Notes: generated from the sequence alone by a model not told the origin. 64,000 nucleotides of DNA from Paracoccaceae bacterium Fryx2 (GCA_032334235.1 JAVSGI010000003.1:682001-746000), one strand, 5' to 3'; counted from the stretch's first letter, positions 18,773-28,483 are shown. Numbers and translations: made by a program.

Positions 18773-19708
18773 TCAGACCGGGCTTACCGGGCATTCCGCG
18801 ATCAGCCGTTCGGCATCCTCGCGGCGGCAAAGCTCGGTCGCTTCGGTCATCACCGCCCCGCTTGCGGCGGCGACTCCACGAGAAAGGGCCTCTGCCGGGG
18901 TCATCCCCCGCGCCCGCGCGAGCACGAAGGCGCCGACGAAGGTATCGCCGGCCCCGACCTTGCTGACCACCGGCACATGCGCGGCGGGCGAGAACAGCCG
19001 CCCCTCTGCATCGGCAAGAACCGACCCGTCGGCCCCGCGTGCCACAATCACCGCCCGCGCCACGCCACGCGCCACCAGACCGGAGGCGAAGTCGGCCGTC
19101 TCGGCGCGCGAGGCCAGGGGGTGACCCGCCAGCCCCTCGGCCTCTTCGCTGTCCATGCGCAACAGTTCGATCCCCGGCACGGGCGTCGACACGATCGCCG
19201 CCAGAGGGCCGCCAGAGGTATCGACGAACAGCCGCGCCTTGCCCGCCAGATGCCCGGCCAGATCGCGCGGAAAGCTGTCGGGCACGCCGGGCGGCTGGCT
19301 GCCGCTGAGCACGACATAGCCGCGCGCCTCGGCCAGGATCAGCGCCATCGCCGCCGCCACCAGTTCGGGCGGCCAAGGCTCGCCCGGCAGCACGAAGCGG
19401 AACTGGCGGCCGCTGTCTTCGGTGACGGCCAGGCTCTGCCGCGTCTCGCCGGGGGCGGTGCAGGGCAGCAGGGCAATGCCCTGCGCCGCGACCAGGCCCG
19501 CCACCCGCTGCCCGGTGGTGCCACCCAGCGCCACCAGCGCCCGGCTTTCGCCCCCAAGGATATGGATCGCCCGGCTGACGTTGATGCCGCCACCGCCGGA
19601 ATCGACCCGGGGCGGCGCGCAACGCAGCTTGAGGCCGGGCAGCACCTCGGGCACTGCGGTCGACAGGTCGAGCGCCGGGTTCAGCGTGAGGGTCAGAATC
19701 GGAATCAC
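18773..19708 (-). CDS. PfkB-family phosphosugar kinase (1-phosphofructokinase/6-phosphofructokinase type)
   Basis: A 311-aa ribokinase-superfamily enzyme of the FruK/PfkB/LacC branch, phosphorylating a sugar phosphate in the cytoplasm. The N-terminus IPILTLTLNPALDLS and the substrate-binding GGGGINVSRAIHILGG are typical of that branch. The ATP/anion-hole motif is VSKVGAGDTFVGAFVLARARG, which carries the catalytic Asp. The start is taken as GTG 19708, since the family begins with this strand. It is divergent from wrbA with an inverted repeat between them. Whether it makes fructose-1,6-bisphosphate from F1P or F6P cannot be decided by eye. Confidence 0.82.
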   Translation of the reverse strand: MIPILTLTLNPALDLSTAVPEVLPGLKLRCAPPRVDSGGGGINVSRAIHILGGESRALVALGGTTGQRVAGLVAAQGIALLPCTAPGETRQSLAVTEDSGRQFRFVLPGEPWPPELVAAAMALILAEARGYVVLSGSQPPGVPDSFPRDLAGHLAGKARLFVDTSGGPLAAIVSTPVPGIELLRMDSEEAEGLAGHPLASRAETADFASGLVARGVARAVIVARGADGSVLADAEGRLFSPAAHVPVVSKVGAGDTFVGAFVLARARGMTPAEALSRGVAAASGAVMTEATELCRREDAERLIAECPVSPV

Positions 19709-19831
19709 GGCGACGGGCGTCCTTTGGTCGGGGCTTTTCGGGTGAAAGGGGCCGGGGTCGGCCCGGCGCGACCCTGCCAGAGCGGGCCGACAGGCGCAAC
19801 CATCCAGGCAGCAGGCCGGCATTGCGCGCCA

Positions 19832-19858
19832 ACGCACAAAGCGACTGCTGATGTGCGT
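19832..19858. promoter_or_regulatory. Inverted repeat ACGCACA-N13-TGTGCGT between pfkB-type gene and wrbA
   Basis: Two 7-bp arms (19832-19838 and 19852-19858) separated by 13 bp lie 59 bp before the wrbA ATG, between divergent genes. The geometry, with arm centres 20 bp apart, suits a dimeric repressor or activator. The regulator is unknown. Confidence 0.35.
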
Positions 19859-19916
19859 AATTGTCCGGCAGGGGGAAGGCCGCTAGGTAAGGCGCACCCC
19901 TCAGGAAGGAATCCCG

Positions 19917-20513
19917 ATGAGCACCGTCAAACTCGCCGTCATCTTCTATTCGACCTATGGCACCAACCACCGCATGGCCGAAATCGCCGCCGGGGCCGCC
20001 CGCGCCGCCGGGGCCGAAGTGCGCCTGCTGCGCATCTCAGAAACTGCGCCCGAGGCGGTGGTGAACGGCCAGGACGGCTGGAAGGCGCAGGTGGCGCGTG
20101 CCGCCGACCTGCCGGTTGCGACGCCGGAAGACATGGAATGGGCCAACGCCTACCTGTTCTCGGCCCCGACCCGGTTCGGCACCGTGCCGTCGCAACTGCG
20201 CGCCTTCATCGACACGCTGGGCGGGCAATGGTTCAACGGCAAGCTGGCCAACAAGGCGGTCAGTGCCATGACCAGCGCGCAGAACGCGCATGGCGGGCAG
20301 GAATCGACGCTGCTGGGGCTTTACACCACTTTCATGCACTGGGGATCGGTGATCGCGGCCCCGGGCTACACCGACGCCGCGATCTTCGCGTCGGGCGGCA
20401 ACCCCTACGGCTACAGCCATACCCAGGGGGCAGAGTTCGACGACAAGGCGCAGGCGTCGATCGCGCATCAGGCCAGGCGCCTGGTCGAGATCGCGGCGAA
20501 ACTGGCGGCGTGA
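19917..20513 (+). CDS. wrbA: NAD(P)H:quinone oxidoreductase, WrbA type
   Basis: A 198-aa flavodoxin-like enzyme that reduces quinones by two electrons, protecting from redox stress. The FMN-binding P-loop is [13 protein letters not shown], followed by [20 protein letters not shown] and [20 protein letters not shown]. The C-terminal [13 protein letters not shown] is diagnostic of WrbA. ATG 19917 has an AGGAAGG site. Monocistronic, followed by a pair of hairpins. Confidence 0.95.
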   Translation: MSTVKLAVIFYSTYGTNHRMAEIAAGAARAAGAEVRLLRISETAPEAVVNGQDGWKAQVARAADLPVATPEDMEWANAYLFSAPTRFGTVPSQLRAFIDTLGGQWFNGKLANKAVSAMTSAQNAHGGQESTLLGLYTTFMHWGSVIAAPGYTDAAIFASGGNPYGYSHTQGAEFDDKAQASIAHQARRLVEIAAKLAA

Positions 20514-20579
20514 GGACGGGCGGAGTTTCCGCCTCCAGGCAACGGGCCGGGGGGCGTCAGCCTCCGGCAGCCGGGACGG

Positions 20580-20641
20580 GCCGGGGGGCGGGACTGGCCT
20601 GCCCCCCGGCGTTCGTCGCGTGATTTTTCGTAGAAAAATCG
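20580..20641. terminator. Tandem terminator hairpins between convergent wrbA and MBL gene
   Basis: First stem GCCGGGGGGC (20580-20589) pairs with GCCCCCCGGC (20601-20610). A second, GATTTTTC-GTA-GAAAAATC (20622-20640), includes a T-run on both strands. Together they fill the space between the convergent gene ends and look like a bidirectional rho-independent terminator. Confidence 0.65.
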
Positions 20642-20648
20642 CGGGTGC

Positions 20649-21575
20649 TCAGCCGTTGAGCATCATCTGATAGCTTGCGGGCACATAGCGAAACCCGTCG
20701 TCGCGCGTCTCGACGAATCCCAATGCGGGAAACGGCATGTGGTAGCCGATGAACGGCACCCGGTCGGCGGCGAGCATCCCCAGCACGGTGCGGCGCGCGG
20801 CGGCGGCCTGCGCCTTGTCCATGTCGAAGCGCACCTCCCAGTCAGGGTAGGCCAGCGACCAGACATAGTGGTTGGCCAGATCGGCGGTCAGCAGCAGGTT
20901 TTGTCCGCCATTTTCCAGCATGAAGGTCATGTGGCCCGGCGTGTGGCCTGGTGCCAGCATCGCGGTGATGCCCGGGGCGACAGTGCCGCCGTCATCGACG
21001 AAGGTGATCTTGTCGTTCAGCGGGCGGACAGACTTGTCGAAGCCTTCGTTGCCCGCCGCCATCCAGTGGTTGTGTTCCGCCGATCCGGTGACGTAGCGCG
21101 CGTTGGCGAAGGTGGCGCCGGCCTCGCCCATCAACCCGCCGATGTGGTCGCCGTGCATGTGGGTCAGCACCACCACATCGACCTGATCGGGGGTGTAGCC
21201 TGCGGCGGCCAGCGCGGCCGTGATGCCTTCGGGGTTCACGCCGGTGTCGAACAGCACGAGTTGCGTGCCGGTGTTGACCACGGTCGGCGTGAAGAAGAAC
21301 TGCGCCTTGTCGGTGGGCAGGAAGGCCGCTTCCGAGACGGCGGCGAATTCGGCCGGGTCGGCGTTCAGGCCGAAGATCTCGGTCGGCTTCTCGACGGTGC
21401 GGGTGCCGGCCAGCAGGGCCGTCACCTCGTAGGCGCCGAGCTTGAACCGGTTGAACGGCGGCGCGGCCGTTCCCAGCATGTCGGCGGCGGCCCGGGCGGG
21501 GCGCGGGGCCAGGCCGGCGGTGAACGGCAGCGCGGCGGCGGCCATGAGGGCGTGGCGGCGGGTCAGGGTCGTCAT
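20649..21575 (-). CDS. Exported metallo-beta-lactamase-fold hydrolase
   Basis: A 308-aa MBL-fold enzyme with a twin-arginine signal (TLTRRHALMAAAALPFTAGL, ARA cleavage), so it is folded with its metals before export to the periplasm. The metal site is THMHGDHIGGL (HxHxDH), with further ligands in SAEHNHW, APGHTPGHM, LTADLANH and the C-terminal GYHMPFPA. Members of this group include lactonase-like and quorum-quenching enzymes, but the substrate is not predictable here. The ATG at 21575 gives the Tat signal directly. Confidence 0.87.
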   Translation of the reverse strand: MTTLTRRHALMAAAALPFTAGLAPRPARAAADMLGTAAPPFNRFKLGAYEVTALLAGTRTVEKPTEIFGLNADPAEFAAVSEAAFLPTDKAQFFFTPTVVNTGTQLVLFDTGVNPEGITAALAAAGYTPDQVDVVVLTHMHGDHIGGLMGEAGATFANARYVTGSAEHNHWMAAGNEGFDKSVRPLNDKITFVDDGGTVAPGITAMLAPGHTPGHMTFMLENGGQNLLLTADLANHYVWSLAYPDWEVRFDMDKAQAAAARRTVLGMLAADRVPFIGYHMPFPALGFVETRDDGFRYVPASYQMMLNG

Positions 21576-21698
21576 GGGGCTCCTCCGGGTTTTTTCAGGC
21601 GGCAAGGATACCCCGGGGCCGCAATCGCACCAGTCACGCTTGGGTCATTGATTGTGCATCCGCGCACGAAGCCTGTGCGCCGCTTCGGGAAGTGCCGC

Positions 21699-22109
21699 CT
21701 ATTCCCACCACGGGTCGATGGTGGCGATGTCGTCATCCGACCAGCCGAAGTGGTGCGCCAATTCGTGCACCAGCACATGCGCCACCAGTTCGCCCAGGCT
21801 CACGTCGCCCCGGTCGCACCATTCGTCGAGGATCGCGCGGCGGAACAGCCAGATCATGTCGGGCTGCTGCGGCTGGTCCATCACCGACTTGTCGGTCAGC
21901 GGGATGCCCTCGTAAAGCCCGGTCAGTTCGAACGGGTCTTCGATCTCCAGCGCCTTCAACACCTCGTCGGGCGGGAAATCGACGATGCGCAGGGCGATGG
22001 CCATGGCGGCATCACGGTAGGGGCCGGGCAAGGTGCTGATGGTGTCATGCGCCATCTGTTCGATCAGCGTCAGGTCGGGGGCGATGGCATCGGCGGGAAC
22101 ATGGGTCAT
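21699..22109 (-). CDS. Small zinc metallopeptidase (zincin-like, MAP-type domain)
   Basis: A 136-aa cytoplasmic protein with the metal motif VLVHELAHHFGWSDDDIATI (HExxH plus the downstream Asp/Glu), as in the bacterial 'metallopeptidase family protein' group (Pfam zincin_1). Preceding IVDFPPDEVLKALEIEDPFE, LTGLYEGIPL and IWLFRRAILDEW also match this family. Its biological target is not known. It is divergent from gltX across 116 bp. Confidence 0.85.
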   Translation of the reverse strand: MTHVPADAIAPDLTLIEQMAHDTISTLPGPYRDAAMAIALRIVDFPPDEVLKALEIEDPFELTGLYEGIPLTDKSVMDQPQQPDMIWLFRRAILDEWCDRGDVSLGELVAHVLVHELAHHFGWSDDDIATIDPWWE

Positions 22110-22225
22110 GGCGGCACCCTAGCGTGGCCGCGCGCGAACGGAAAGCCGGGGTCTGCCGCCCTGCCCCGCGATATGGACAATTCTGCCCGGCTGTGACACA
22201 GGGTCGGGGTTCAGGAGAACCCCAA

Positions 22226-23563
22226 ATGACCGCTGATGTGCCCACCGTCACCCGCTTTGCCCCCTCGCCCACCGGCTTCATCCATGTCGGCAACCTGCGC
22301 ACCGCGCTGATGAACTGGATGATCGCCCGCAAGTCGGGCGGCACCTTCATCCTGCGGCTGGACGATACCGACCAGGAGCGCAGCACCCAGGAATATGCCG
22401 ACGGGATTCTGGAGGATCTCGACTGGCTGGGCCTGCACTGGGACCGGATCGAGAAGCAGTCGCTGCGGATGGACCGCTACCGCGAGGCGGCCGACCAGCT
22501 GCGCGCGGCGGGGCGGTTCTACGAATGCTTCGAAAGCCCGGTCGAACTGGACCTCAAGCGCAAGAAACTGCTGAACATGCACCGCCCGCCGGTCTATGAC
22601 CGCGCCAGCCTGGCGCTGACCCCGGCCGAGCGCGACGCGATGCGGGCCGAGCGCGACGGCTACTGGCGCTTCCTGCTGGATCAGCAGCGCATCGAGTGGA
22701 CGGACGGCATTCTGGGGCCGATCTCGATCGACGCGGCCAGCGTTTCGGACCCGGTGCTGATCCGGGCCGACGGGCAGGTGCTCTACACCTTCGCCTCGTC
22801 TGTCGACGACATCGACATGGGGGTGACCAGCATCGTGCGCGGCGCCGACCATGTGACCAACACCGCGACGCAGATCCAGATCATGCAGGCGATGGGGGGC
22901 AAGCCGCCGGCTTTCGCGCACCACAGCCTGCTGACCGGGCCGCAGGGCGAGGCGCTGTCAAAACGGCTGGGCACGCTGTCCCTGCGCGACCTGCGCGCGC
23001 AGGGGGTGGAGCCGCTGGCGCTGTTGTCGCTGATGGCGCGGCTTGGGTCGTCGCATCCGGTGGAACTGGCGGCGAGCCATGACGACCTGATCGCGGGGTT
23101 CGAGCTGGGCAGTTTCGGCGCGGCGCCGACCAAGTTCGACAGCGACGACCTGTTCCCGCTGACGCGCGCCCATGTGCAGGGGCTGCCGTTCGCCGCGGTG
23201 GCCGACCGGATCGCGGGGCTTGGCGTGCCCGCGCATCTGGCCGAGGGGTTCTGGAAGGTCGCGAAGGAAAACATCACCGTGCAGGCCGATCTGGGCGGCT
23301 GGTGGGAGCTGTTCAGCACCGGCGCCGAGCCGATGATCGACCCCGAGGATGCCGCCTTCGTGGCCGAGGCGCTGGCGCTGCTGCCCGAACCGCCCTTCAC
23401 CGCCGCGACCTGGGGCGAGTGGACCGCCCGCGTCAAGGAGGCGACGGGGCGCAAGGGCAAGGGGCTGTTCATGCCGCTGCGCAAGGCGCTGACCGGCCAG
23501 GCACACGGGCCGGAAATGGCGGACGTGATGCCGCTGCTGCAGGTGGTGCGGGCGAAGGGCTGA
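22226..23563 (+). CDS. gltX: Glutamyl-tRNA synthetase
   Basis: Class I aminoacyl-tRNA synthetase charging tRNA-Glu. The 445-aa length and TRFAPSPTGFIHVGNLRTAL (HIGH motif as HVGN) with the KMSKS equivalent ALSKRLG identify it. LRLDDTDQERSTQEYADGIL and the tRNA/ATP-binding GQVLYTFASSVDDIDMG segment also match. Rhodobacterales usually carry two gltX genes; this one has the shorter variant motifs, so it may be the second paralogue. ATG 22226 is preceded by TCAGGAGAAC. A glycine riboswitch follows downstream. Confidence 0.93.
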   Translation: MTADVPTVTRFAPSPTGFIHVGNLRTALMNWMIARKSGGTFILRLDDTDQERSTQEYADGILEDLDWLGLHWDRIEKQSLRMDRYREAADQLRAAGRFYECFESPVELDLKRKKLLNMHRPPVYDRASLALTPAERDAMRAERDGYWRFLLDQQRIEWTDGILGPISIDAASVSDPVLIRADGQVLYTFASSVDDIDMGVTSIVRGADHVTNTATQIQIMQAMGGKPPAFAHHSLLTGPQGEALSKRLGTLSLRDLRAQGVEPLALLSLMARLGSSHPVELAASHDDLIAGFELGSFGAAPTKFDSDDLFPLTRAHVQGLPFAAVADRIAGLGVPAHLAEGFWKVAKENITVQADLGGWWELFSTGAEPMIDPEDAAFVAEALALLPEPPFTAATWGEWTARVKEATGRKGKGLFMPLRKALTGQAHGPEMADVMPLLQVVRAKG

Positions 23564-23685
23564 GCGCGGGATCGCGGGCGCCGGGGCGGGCTTGCCAGCG
23601 CCGGGACTGACGCATTTGCGCGGTGTCGCGTCGCTTGCGGTTTCCTCTTGCAAGCCGCGCGCCGGGCGGGCTAGAGCTTGCGCGT

Positions 23686-23874
23686 CAGGATCGGGAGAAT
23701 CCGGCCAGGGGGCGACCCCCGTCCGGTGCCGAAGGAGCAACCGCCCCGGTAAACTCTCAGGCGCAAGGGACCGTTCTGGCAGACAGACTCTGGAGAGTGG
23801 CCACCCCGCAGGGGGTTGCCCGCCGAAGGGATAACAATCTCAGGCGCCCCGTCGCGGGGTAGGGACAGAGGGGG
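23686..23874 (+). ncRNA. Tandem glycine riboswitch controlling gcvT
   Basis: Two consecutive aptamer-like units lie 77 bp before gcvT. Unit 1 (~23689-23779) has GGGAGAAT, then CCGAAGGAGCAA and CTCTCAGGCGCAAGGGACC. Unit 2 (~23783-23872) has CTGGAGAGTGG, then GCCGAAGGGATAACAATCTC and AGGCGCC..GGGACAGAG. The GCCGAAGG...(A)ANTCTCAGGC signature repeated twice is diagnostic of cooperative glycine riboswitches, which switch on glycine cleavage when glycine is abundant. The remainder of the 23564-23950 gap is GC-rich leader with no gene. Confidence 0.92.
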
Positions 23875-23950
23875 CATCGTGGGGCAGGGATTGGCCTGCC
23901 CGGGCGGTGCCGGGCTGTGCGGTTTCCGGCGAAAGTGGAAAGGGCGGGAT

Positions 23951-25087
23951 TTGACCGACCATGATGACGCGGGCCTCAAGCGGCTTGGCCTGCACGACCT
24001 TCACCTGGAACTGGGCGCCAGGATGGTGCCCTTTGCCGGTTACGAAATGCCGGTGCAATATCCGACCGGGGTGATGAAGGAGCATCTGCAGGTGCGCGCC
24101 GCCTGCGGGCTGTTCGATGTCAGCCACATGGGGCAGGTGATCCTGCGGCCGCGGGCCGGGATGGCGGCGCTGGCGGCGGCGCTGGAGACGCTGATGCCGG
24201 TCGATGTGGCGGGGCTGGCCGAGGGGCGGCAGCGCTATGGCCTGTTCACCAGCGAGACCGGCGGGATACTGGATGATCTGATGTTCGCCAACCGCGGCGA
24301 TCATCTGCTGGTGGTGGTCAATGCGGCCTGCAAGGCGGCCGACCTCGCGCATATGACGGCGCATCTGTCGGAGGTGGCCGAAGTGGAGCCGGTGACCGAC
24401 CGCGCGCTGCTGGCGCTGCAGGGGCCGCGGGCCGAGGCTACGCTGGCGGGCCTGCTGCCCGGGGTGGCGGCGATGCGGTTCATGGATGTGGCGGTGCTGG
24501 CGTGGCAGGGGGTTGAGGTCTGGGTTTCGCGCTCGGGCTATACCGGCGAAGACGGGTTCGAGATCTCGCTGCCCGACGCCCGCGCGCTGGAGTTCGCGCA
24601 AAGGCTGCTGGCGCAGCCGGAGGTGGCCCCGATCGGGCTTGGGGCCCGCGACAGTCTGCGGCTGGAGGCGGGCCTGTGCCTTTACGGCCATGACATCGAC
24701 ACCACCACTTCGCCGGTCGAGGCCGGGTTGACCTGGGCGATCCAGAAGGTGCGGCGCGCGGGCGGCGCGCGGGCGGGCGGCTTTGCCGGCGATGCCCGCA
24801 TCCTGCACGAACTGGCCGAGGGGCCCGAGCGGCGCCGCGTCGGCCTGCGCCCGGAGGGCCGCGCGCCGATGCGCGAGGACACCGAACTTTTCGCCCCCGA
24901 CGCCACGCCGGTCGGCCGGGTGACCTCGGGCGGCTTCGGCCCCTCCTGCGAGGCACCCATCGCGATGGGCTATGTGGCCGCCGCCCATGCCGCCCCCGGC
25001 ACCGCCCTGCTGGGCGAAGTGCGGGGCAAGCGCCTGCCCGTCACCGTGGCCGAGCTGCCGTTTCACCCCACCACCTACAAGCGCTGA
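23951..25087 (+). CDS. gcvT: Glycine cleavage system T protein (aminomethyltransferase)
   Basis: Transfers the aminomethyl carbon from lipoyl-H protein to tetrahydrofolate, releasing ammonia. The 378-aa length is standard. Motifs include LGARMVPFAGYEMPVQYPTG, ACGLFDVSHMGQ, SRSGYTGEDGFEISLPD with the catalytic Asp region, GLGARDSLRLEAGLCLYGHD and the C-terminal VTSGGFGPSCEAPIAMGYV. The TTG at 23951 is preferred: it follows AAAGGGCGGGA and removes a 45-residue stretch that would overlap the riboswitch. First gene of the gcvT-gcvH-gcvP operon. Confidence 0.94.
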   Translation: MTDHDDAGLKRLGLHDLHLELGARMVPFAGYEMPVQYPTGVMKEHLQVRAACGLFDVSHMGQVILRPRAGMAALAAALETLMPVDVAGLAEGRQRYGLFTSETGGILDDLMFANRGDHLLVVVNAACKAADLAHMTAHLSEVAEVEPVTDRALLALQGPRAEATLAGLLPGVAAMRFMDVAVLAWQGVEVWVSRSGYTGEDGFEISLPDARALEFAQRLLAQPEVAPIGLGARDSLRLEAGLCLYGHDIDTTTSPVEAGLTWAIQKVRRAGGARAGGFAGDARILHELAEGPERRRVGLRPEGRAPMREDTELFAPDATPVGRVTSGGFGPSCEAPIAMGYVAAAHAAPGTALLGEVRGKRLPVTVAELPFHPTTYKR

Positions 25088-25098
25088 GGAGCGTTCCG

Positions 25099-25458
25099 AT
25101 GAAATACACCGAAGATCACGAATGGCTGCGCGTCGAGGGCGATCTGGTCGTTGTCGGCATCACCGAACATGCCGCGACCCAGCTGGGCGACGTGGTGTTC
25201 ATCGAACTGCCCGAGATCGAGACCGTGGTGGCGGCAGGCGACGAGGTCGTGGTGATCGAAAGCGTCAAGGCGGCCTCGGACATCCTGGCGCCGGTGGATG
25301 GCGAGATCGTCGCGATCAACGACAAGCTGATCGATGCCCCGGGTCTGGTGAACGAAGACCCGACCGGCACCGCCTGGATCTTCAAGATGAAGCTCGACGA
25401 CCTGTCGGTGCTCGATGTCTTCATGGATGAGGACGAGTATCTGGACATGATCGGCTAG
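25099..25458 (+). CDS. gcvH: Glycine cleavage system H protein
   Basis: The 119-aa lipoyl carrier of the glycine cleavage complex. The lipoylated lysine lies in VVIESVKAASDILAPVDGEI, and the N-terminal YTEDHEWLRVEGD is typical. ATG 25099 follows GAGGAGCG, 11 bp after gcvT, so translation is coupled within the operon. Confidence 0.97.
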   Translation: MKYTEDHEWLRVEGDLVVVGITEHAATQLGDVVFIELPEIETVVAAGDEVVVIESVKAASDILAPVDGEIVAINDKLIDAPGLVNEDPTGTAWIFKMKLDDLSVLDVFMDEDEYLDMIG

Positions 25459-25481
25459 GCCGCCGCCGGCCGGGAGGCGGC

Positions 25482-25546
25482 AAGAGTATTAAGTAAAACT
25501 CTTGCAAAATCCTTTGAAGGATTTTGGACGGGCGCGCCTGCGCCCG
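25482..25546. repeat. Three small inverted repeats between gcvH and gcvP
   Basis: AAGAGT...ACTCTT (near 25482-25503), CAAAATCC-TTTGAA-GGATTTTG (25505-25526) and CGGGCGC-GCCT-GCGCCCG (25529-25546) follow one another, then TATATTTCTTGG. The cluster resembles rhodobacterial intergenic repeat elements. It could attenuate or process the mRNA so that gcvP is made at a different level from gcvTH. Confidence 0.5.
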
Positions 25547-25576
25547 CGTATATTTCTTGGTATCCGAGGACGGATC

Positions 25577-28414
25577 ATGACCTACACCCCCACCGACTAC
25601 AATCCCGACGATTTCGCCAACCGCCGCCACATCGGCCCCTCGCCCGAGGAAATGGCCGAAATGCTGAAGGTGGTGGGGGTGGCAAGTCTGGATCAGCTGA
25701 TCGAGGAAACCGTTCCCGCGGGCATCCGGCAGGCCGAACCGCTGGACTGGGCGCCCCTGTCGGAACATGCGCTTCTGGCGCGGATGCGCGAGGTGGCGGG
25801 GCGCAACCGGGTGATGACCAGCCTGATCGGGCAAGGGTATTACGGCACCAACACCCCGCCCGCGATCCAGCGCAACATCCTGGAAAACCCGGCGTGGTAT
25901 ACCGCCTACACTCCCTACCAGCCCGAAATAGCCCAGGGCCGGCTGGAGGCGCTGCTGAACTACCAGACCATGGTGGCAGATCTGACTGGCCTGCCGGTGG
26001 CCAATGCCAGCCTGCTGGACGAGGCGACGGCGGCGGCCGAGGCGATGACCATGGCCGAACGCTCGGCCCGCAGTAAGGCGCGGGCGTTCTTTGTCGACCG
26101 GGGCTGCCACCCGCAGACCATCGCGGTGATCCAGACCCGCGCGGCTCCGCTGGGGATCGAGGTCATCGTCGGCGACCCGGCGCGGCTGGACCCTGCCGCG
26201 GTGTTCGGCGCGATCTTCCAGTATCCGGGCACCTACGGCCATGTGCGCGATGTTTCGGCGCAGGTGGCGGCGTTGCACGAAGCGAAGGCGATTGCCATCG
26301 TGGCGACCGACCTTCTGGCGCTCTGCATGTTGAAGGAACCCGGCGCGATGGGGGCCGACATCGCCATCGGGTCCAGCCAGCGTTTCGGGGTGCCGATGGG
26401 CTATGGCGGGCCACACGCCGCCTTCATGGCCTGCCGGGATGATCTGAAGCGCGCGATGCCGGGGCGGATTGTCGGCGTGTCGATCGACGCGCGCGGCAAC
26501 AAGGCCTACCGGCTGGCGCTGCAGACGCGCGAGCAGCATATCCGGCGCGAGAAGGCGACCTCGAACGTCTGCACCGCGCAGGCGCTGCTGGCGGTGATGG
26601 CCAGTTTCTACGCGGTGTTCCACGGACCGCTTGGCCTGCGGGCGATTGCGGAGCGGGTGCATTTCAACACCGTCCGTCTGGCCGAGGCATTGCGCGCTGC
26701 GGGCGCCAAGGTCAGCCCCGAGGCGTTCTTCGACACCATCACCGTTCAGGTCGGCGTCGGGCAGGCGGGCATTCTGGCCGCCGCCCGGCACGAGGGCATC
26801 AACCTGCGCAAGGTCGGGCGCGACCGGGTGGGGATCAGCCTGGACGAGACCACCGACGCGGGCGTGATTGCCCGGGTGCTGCGTGCCTTCGGCATCAGCG
26901 ATCCGGCGCCGGTGCGGGTGGGTCTCGGCTTTCCGCAGGAAATGGTGCGGCAGTCGCCCTATCTGACCCATCCGGTTTTCCACATGAACCGGGCGGAATC
27001 CGAGATGATGCGCTACATGCGCCGCCTGTCGGACCGCGATCTGGCGCTGGACCGGGCGATGATTCCGCTGGGCTCCTGCACCATGAAGCTGAACGCCGCC
27101 GCCGAGATGATGCCGATCACCTGGCCGGAGTTCGGCAGCCTGCACCCGTTTGCCCCGGTGGAACAGGCGGCGGGCTATACCGAGGCGATCACCGACCTGT
27201 CGGCCAAGCTGTGCCAGATCACCGGCTATGACGCGATGTCGATGCAGCCCAACTCTGGCGCGCAGGGCGAGTATGCCGGGCTGCTGACCATCCAGGCCTG
27301 GCACCGCAGCCGGGGCGAAGTGCGCGATGTCTGCCTGATTCCGGTTTCGGCGCATGGCACCAACCCGGCGTCGGCGCAGATGGCGGGGATGAAGGTGGTG
27401 GTGGTGAAATCGGCGCCGAACGGCGACGTGGATCTGGAAGATTTCCGCGACAAGGCGCAGGCGGCGGGCGACCGGCTGGCGGCCTGCATGATCACCTATC
27501 CCTCGACCCACGGCGTTTTCGAGGAAACCGTGACCGAGGTCTGCCGGATCACGCACGAACATGGCGGGCAGGTCTATATCGACGGGGCCAACATGAACGC
27601 CATGGTCGGCCTCGTGAAACCGGGCGAGATCGGCGGCGATGTCAGTCACCTGAACCTGCACAAGACCTTTGCCATTCCCCATGGCGGCGGCGGGCCGGGG
27701 ATGGGGCCGATCGGCGTGAAGGCGCATCTGGCGCCGTTCCTGCCGGGGCATCCGGAAACTGGCGGTCTGGAAGGGCCGGTGTCGGCCGCGCCCTATGGGT
27801 CGGCGTCGATCCTGCTGATTTCCTGGGCCTATTGCCTGATGATGGGCGGGGCCGGGCTGACGCAGGCGACCCGCGTCGCGATCCTCAATGCCAACTACAT
27901 CGCCGCCCGGCTGCGCGGCGCCTACCCCGTGCTGTTCATGGGCAACCGTGGCCGCGTCGCGCACGAATGCATTCTGGACACGCGGCCCTTCGCCGAGGCC
28001 GGGGTGACGGTGGATGACATCGCCAAGCGCCTGATCGACAACGGCTTCCATGCGCCCACCATGAGCTGGCCCGTGGCCGGCACCCTGATGGTGGAGCCGA
28101 CCGAATCCGAAACCAAGGCCGAGATCGACCGCTTCATCACCGCCCTGCTGGCGATCCGCGAGGAGATCCGCGCGGTGGAGGACGGCGAGATTTCCGCCGA
28201 AGCCAGCCCCCTGCGCCACGCGCCCCACACCGTCGAGGATCTGGTGGCCGACTGGACGCGGGCCTACCCGCGCGAACAGGGCTGCTTTCCGCCCGGGGCC
28301 TTCCGGGTCGACAAATACTGGCCGCCGGTGGGCCGGGTGGACAATGTGTTCGGCGACCGCAACCTGATCTGCATCTGCCCGCCGGTCGAAAGTTATGCCG
28401 AGGCCGCCGAATAA
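25577..28414 (+). CDS. gcvP: Glycine dehydrogenase (decarboxylating), P protein
   Basis: The PLP-dependent decarboxylase of the glycine cleavage system, in the single-chain 945-aa form. The N-terminal half shows [18 protein letters not shown] and [20 protein letters not shown]. The C-terminal half holds [18 protein letters not shown] and the PLP lysine in [22 protein letters not shown] 25577 begins the conserved N-terminus ([18 protein letters not shown]); the longer frame start lies in the repeat region. It is the last gene of the riboswitch-controlled operon. Confidence 0.96.
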   Translation: MTYTPTDYNPDDFANRRHIGPSPEEMAEMLKVVGVASLDQLIEETVPAGIRQAEPLDWAPLSEHALLARMREVAGRNRVMTSLIGQGYYGTNTPPAIQRNILENPAWYTAYTPYQPEIAQGRLEALLNYQTMVADLTGLPVANASLLDEATAAAEAMTMAERSARSKARAFFVDRGCHPQTIAVIQTRAAPLGIEVIVGDPARLDPAAVFGAIFQYPGTYGHVRDVSAQVAALHEAKAIAIVATDLLALCMLKEPGAMGADIAIGSSQRFGVPMGYGGPHAAFMACRDDLKRAMPGRIVGVSIDARGNKAYRLALQTREQHIRREKATSNVCTAQALLAVMASFYAVFHGPLGLRAIAERVHFNTVRLAEALRAAGAKVSPEAFFDTITVQVGVGQAGILAAARHEGINLRKVGRDRVGISLDETTDAGVIARVLRAFGISDPAPVRVGLGFPQEMVRQSPYLTHPVFHMNRAESEMMRYMRRLSDRDLALDRAMIPLGSCTMKLNAAAEMMPITWPEFGSLHPFAPVEQAAGYTEAITDLSAKLCQITGYDAMSMQPNSGAQGEYAGLLTIQAWHRSRGEVRDVCLIPVSAHGTNPASAQMAGMKVVVVKSAPNGDVDLEDFRDKAQAAGDRLAACMITYPSTHGVFEETVTEVCRITHEHGGQVYIDGANMNAMVGLVKPGEIGGDVSHLNLHKTFAIPHGGGGPGMGPIGVKAHLAPFLPGHPETGGLEGPVSAAPYGSASILLISWAYCLMMGGAGLTQATRVAILNANYIAARLRGAYPVLFMGNRGRVAHECILDTRPFAEAGVTVDDIAKRLIDNGFHAPTMSWPVAGTLMVEPTESETKAEIDRFITALLAIREEIRAVEDGEISAEASPLRHAPHTVEDLVADWTRAYPREQGCFPPGAFRVDKYWPPVGRVDNVFGDRNLICICPPVESYAEAAE

Positions 28415-28450
28415 GCGCCCTGCCCTTGCACAGGGGTCGGGGGTTCCCAT

Positions 28451-28470
28451 ATATTCGATAACTCGAATAT
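28451..28470. promoter_or_regulatory. 20-bp perfect operator palindrome before trxC (SqrR/BigR-like)
   Basis: ATATTCGATAACTCGAATAT has two perfect 8-bp arms around TAAC. It contains ATTC-N8-GAAT, the pattern reported for SqrR, the persulfide-sensing ArsR-family repressor of Rhodobacter capsulatus (recalled consensus). It ends 13 bp before the trxC ATG, overlapping the likely promoter start region, so it would repress trxC until reactive sulfur species appear. Confidence 0.65.
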
Positions 28471-28483
28471 GAAGGAGGCTGCC

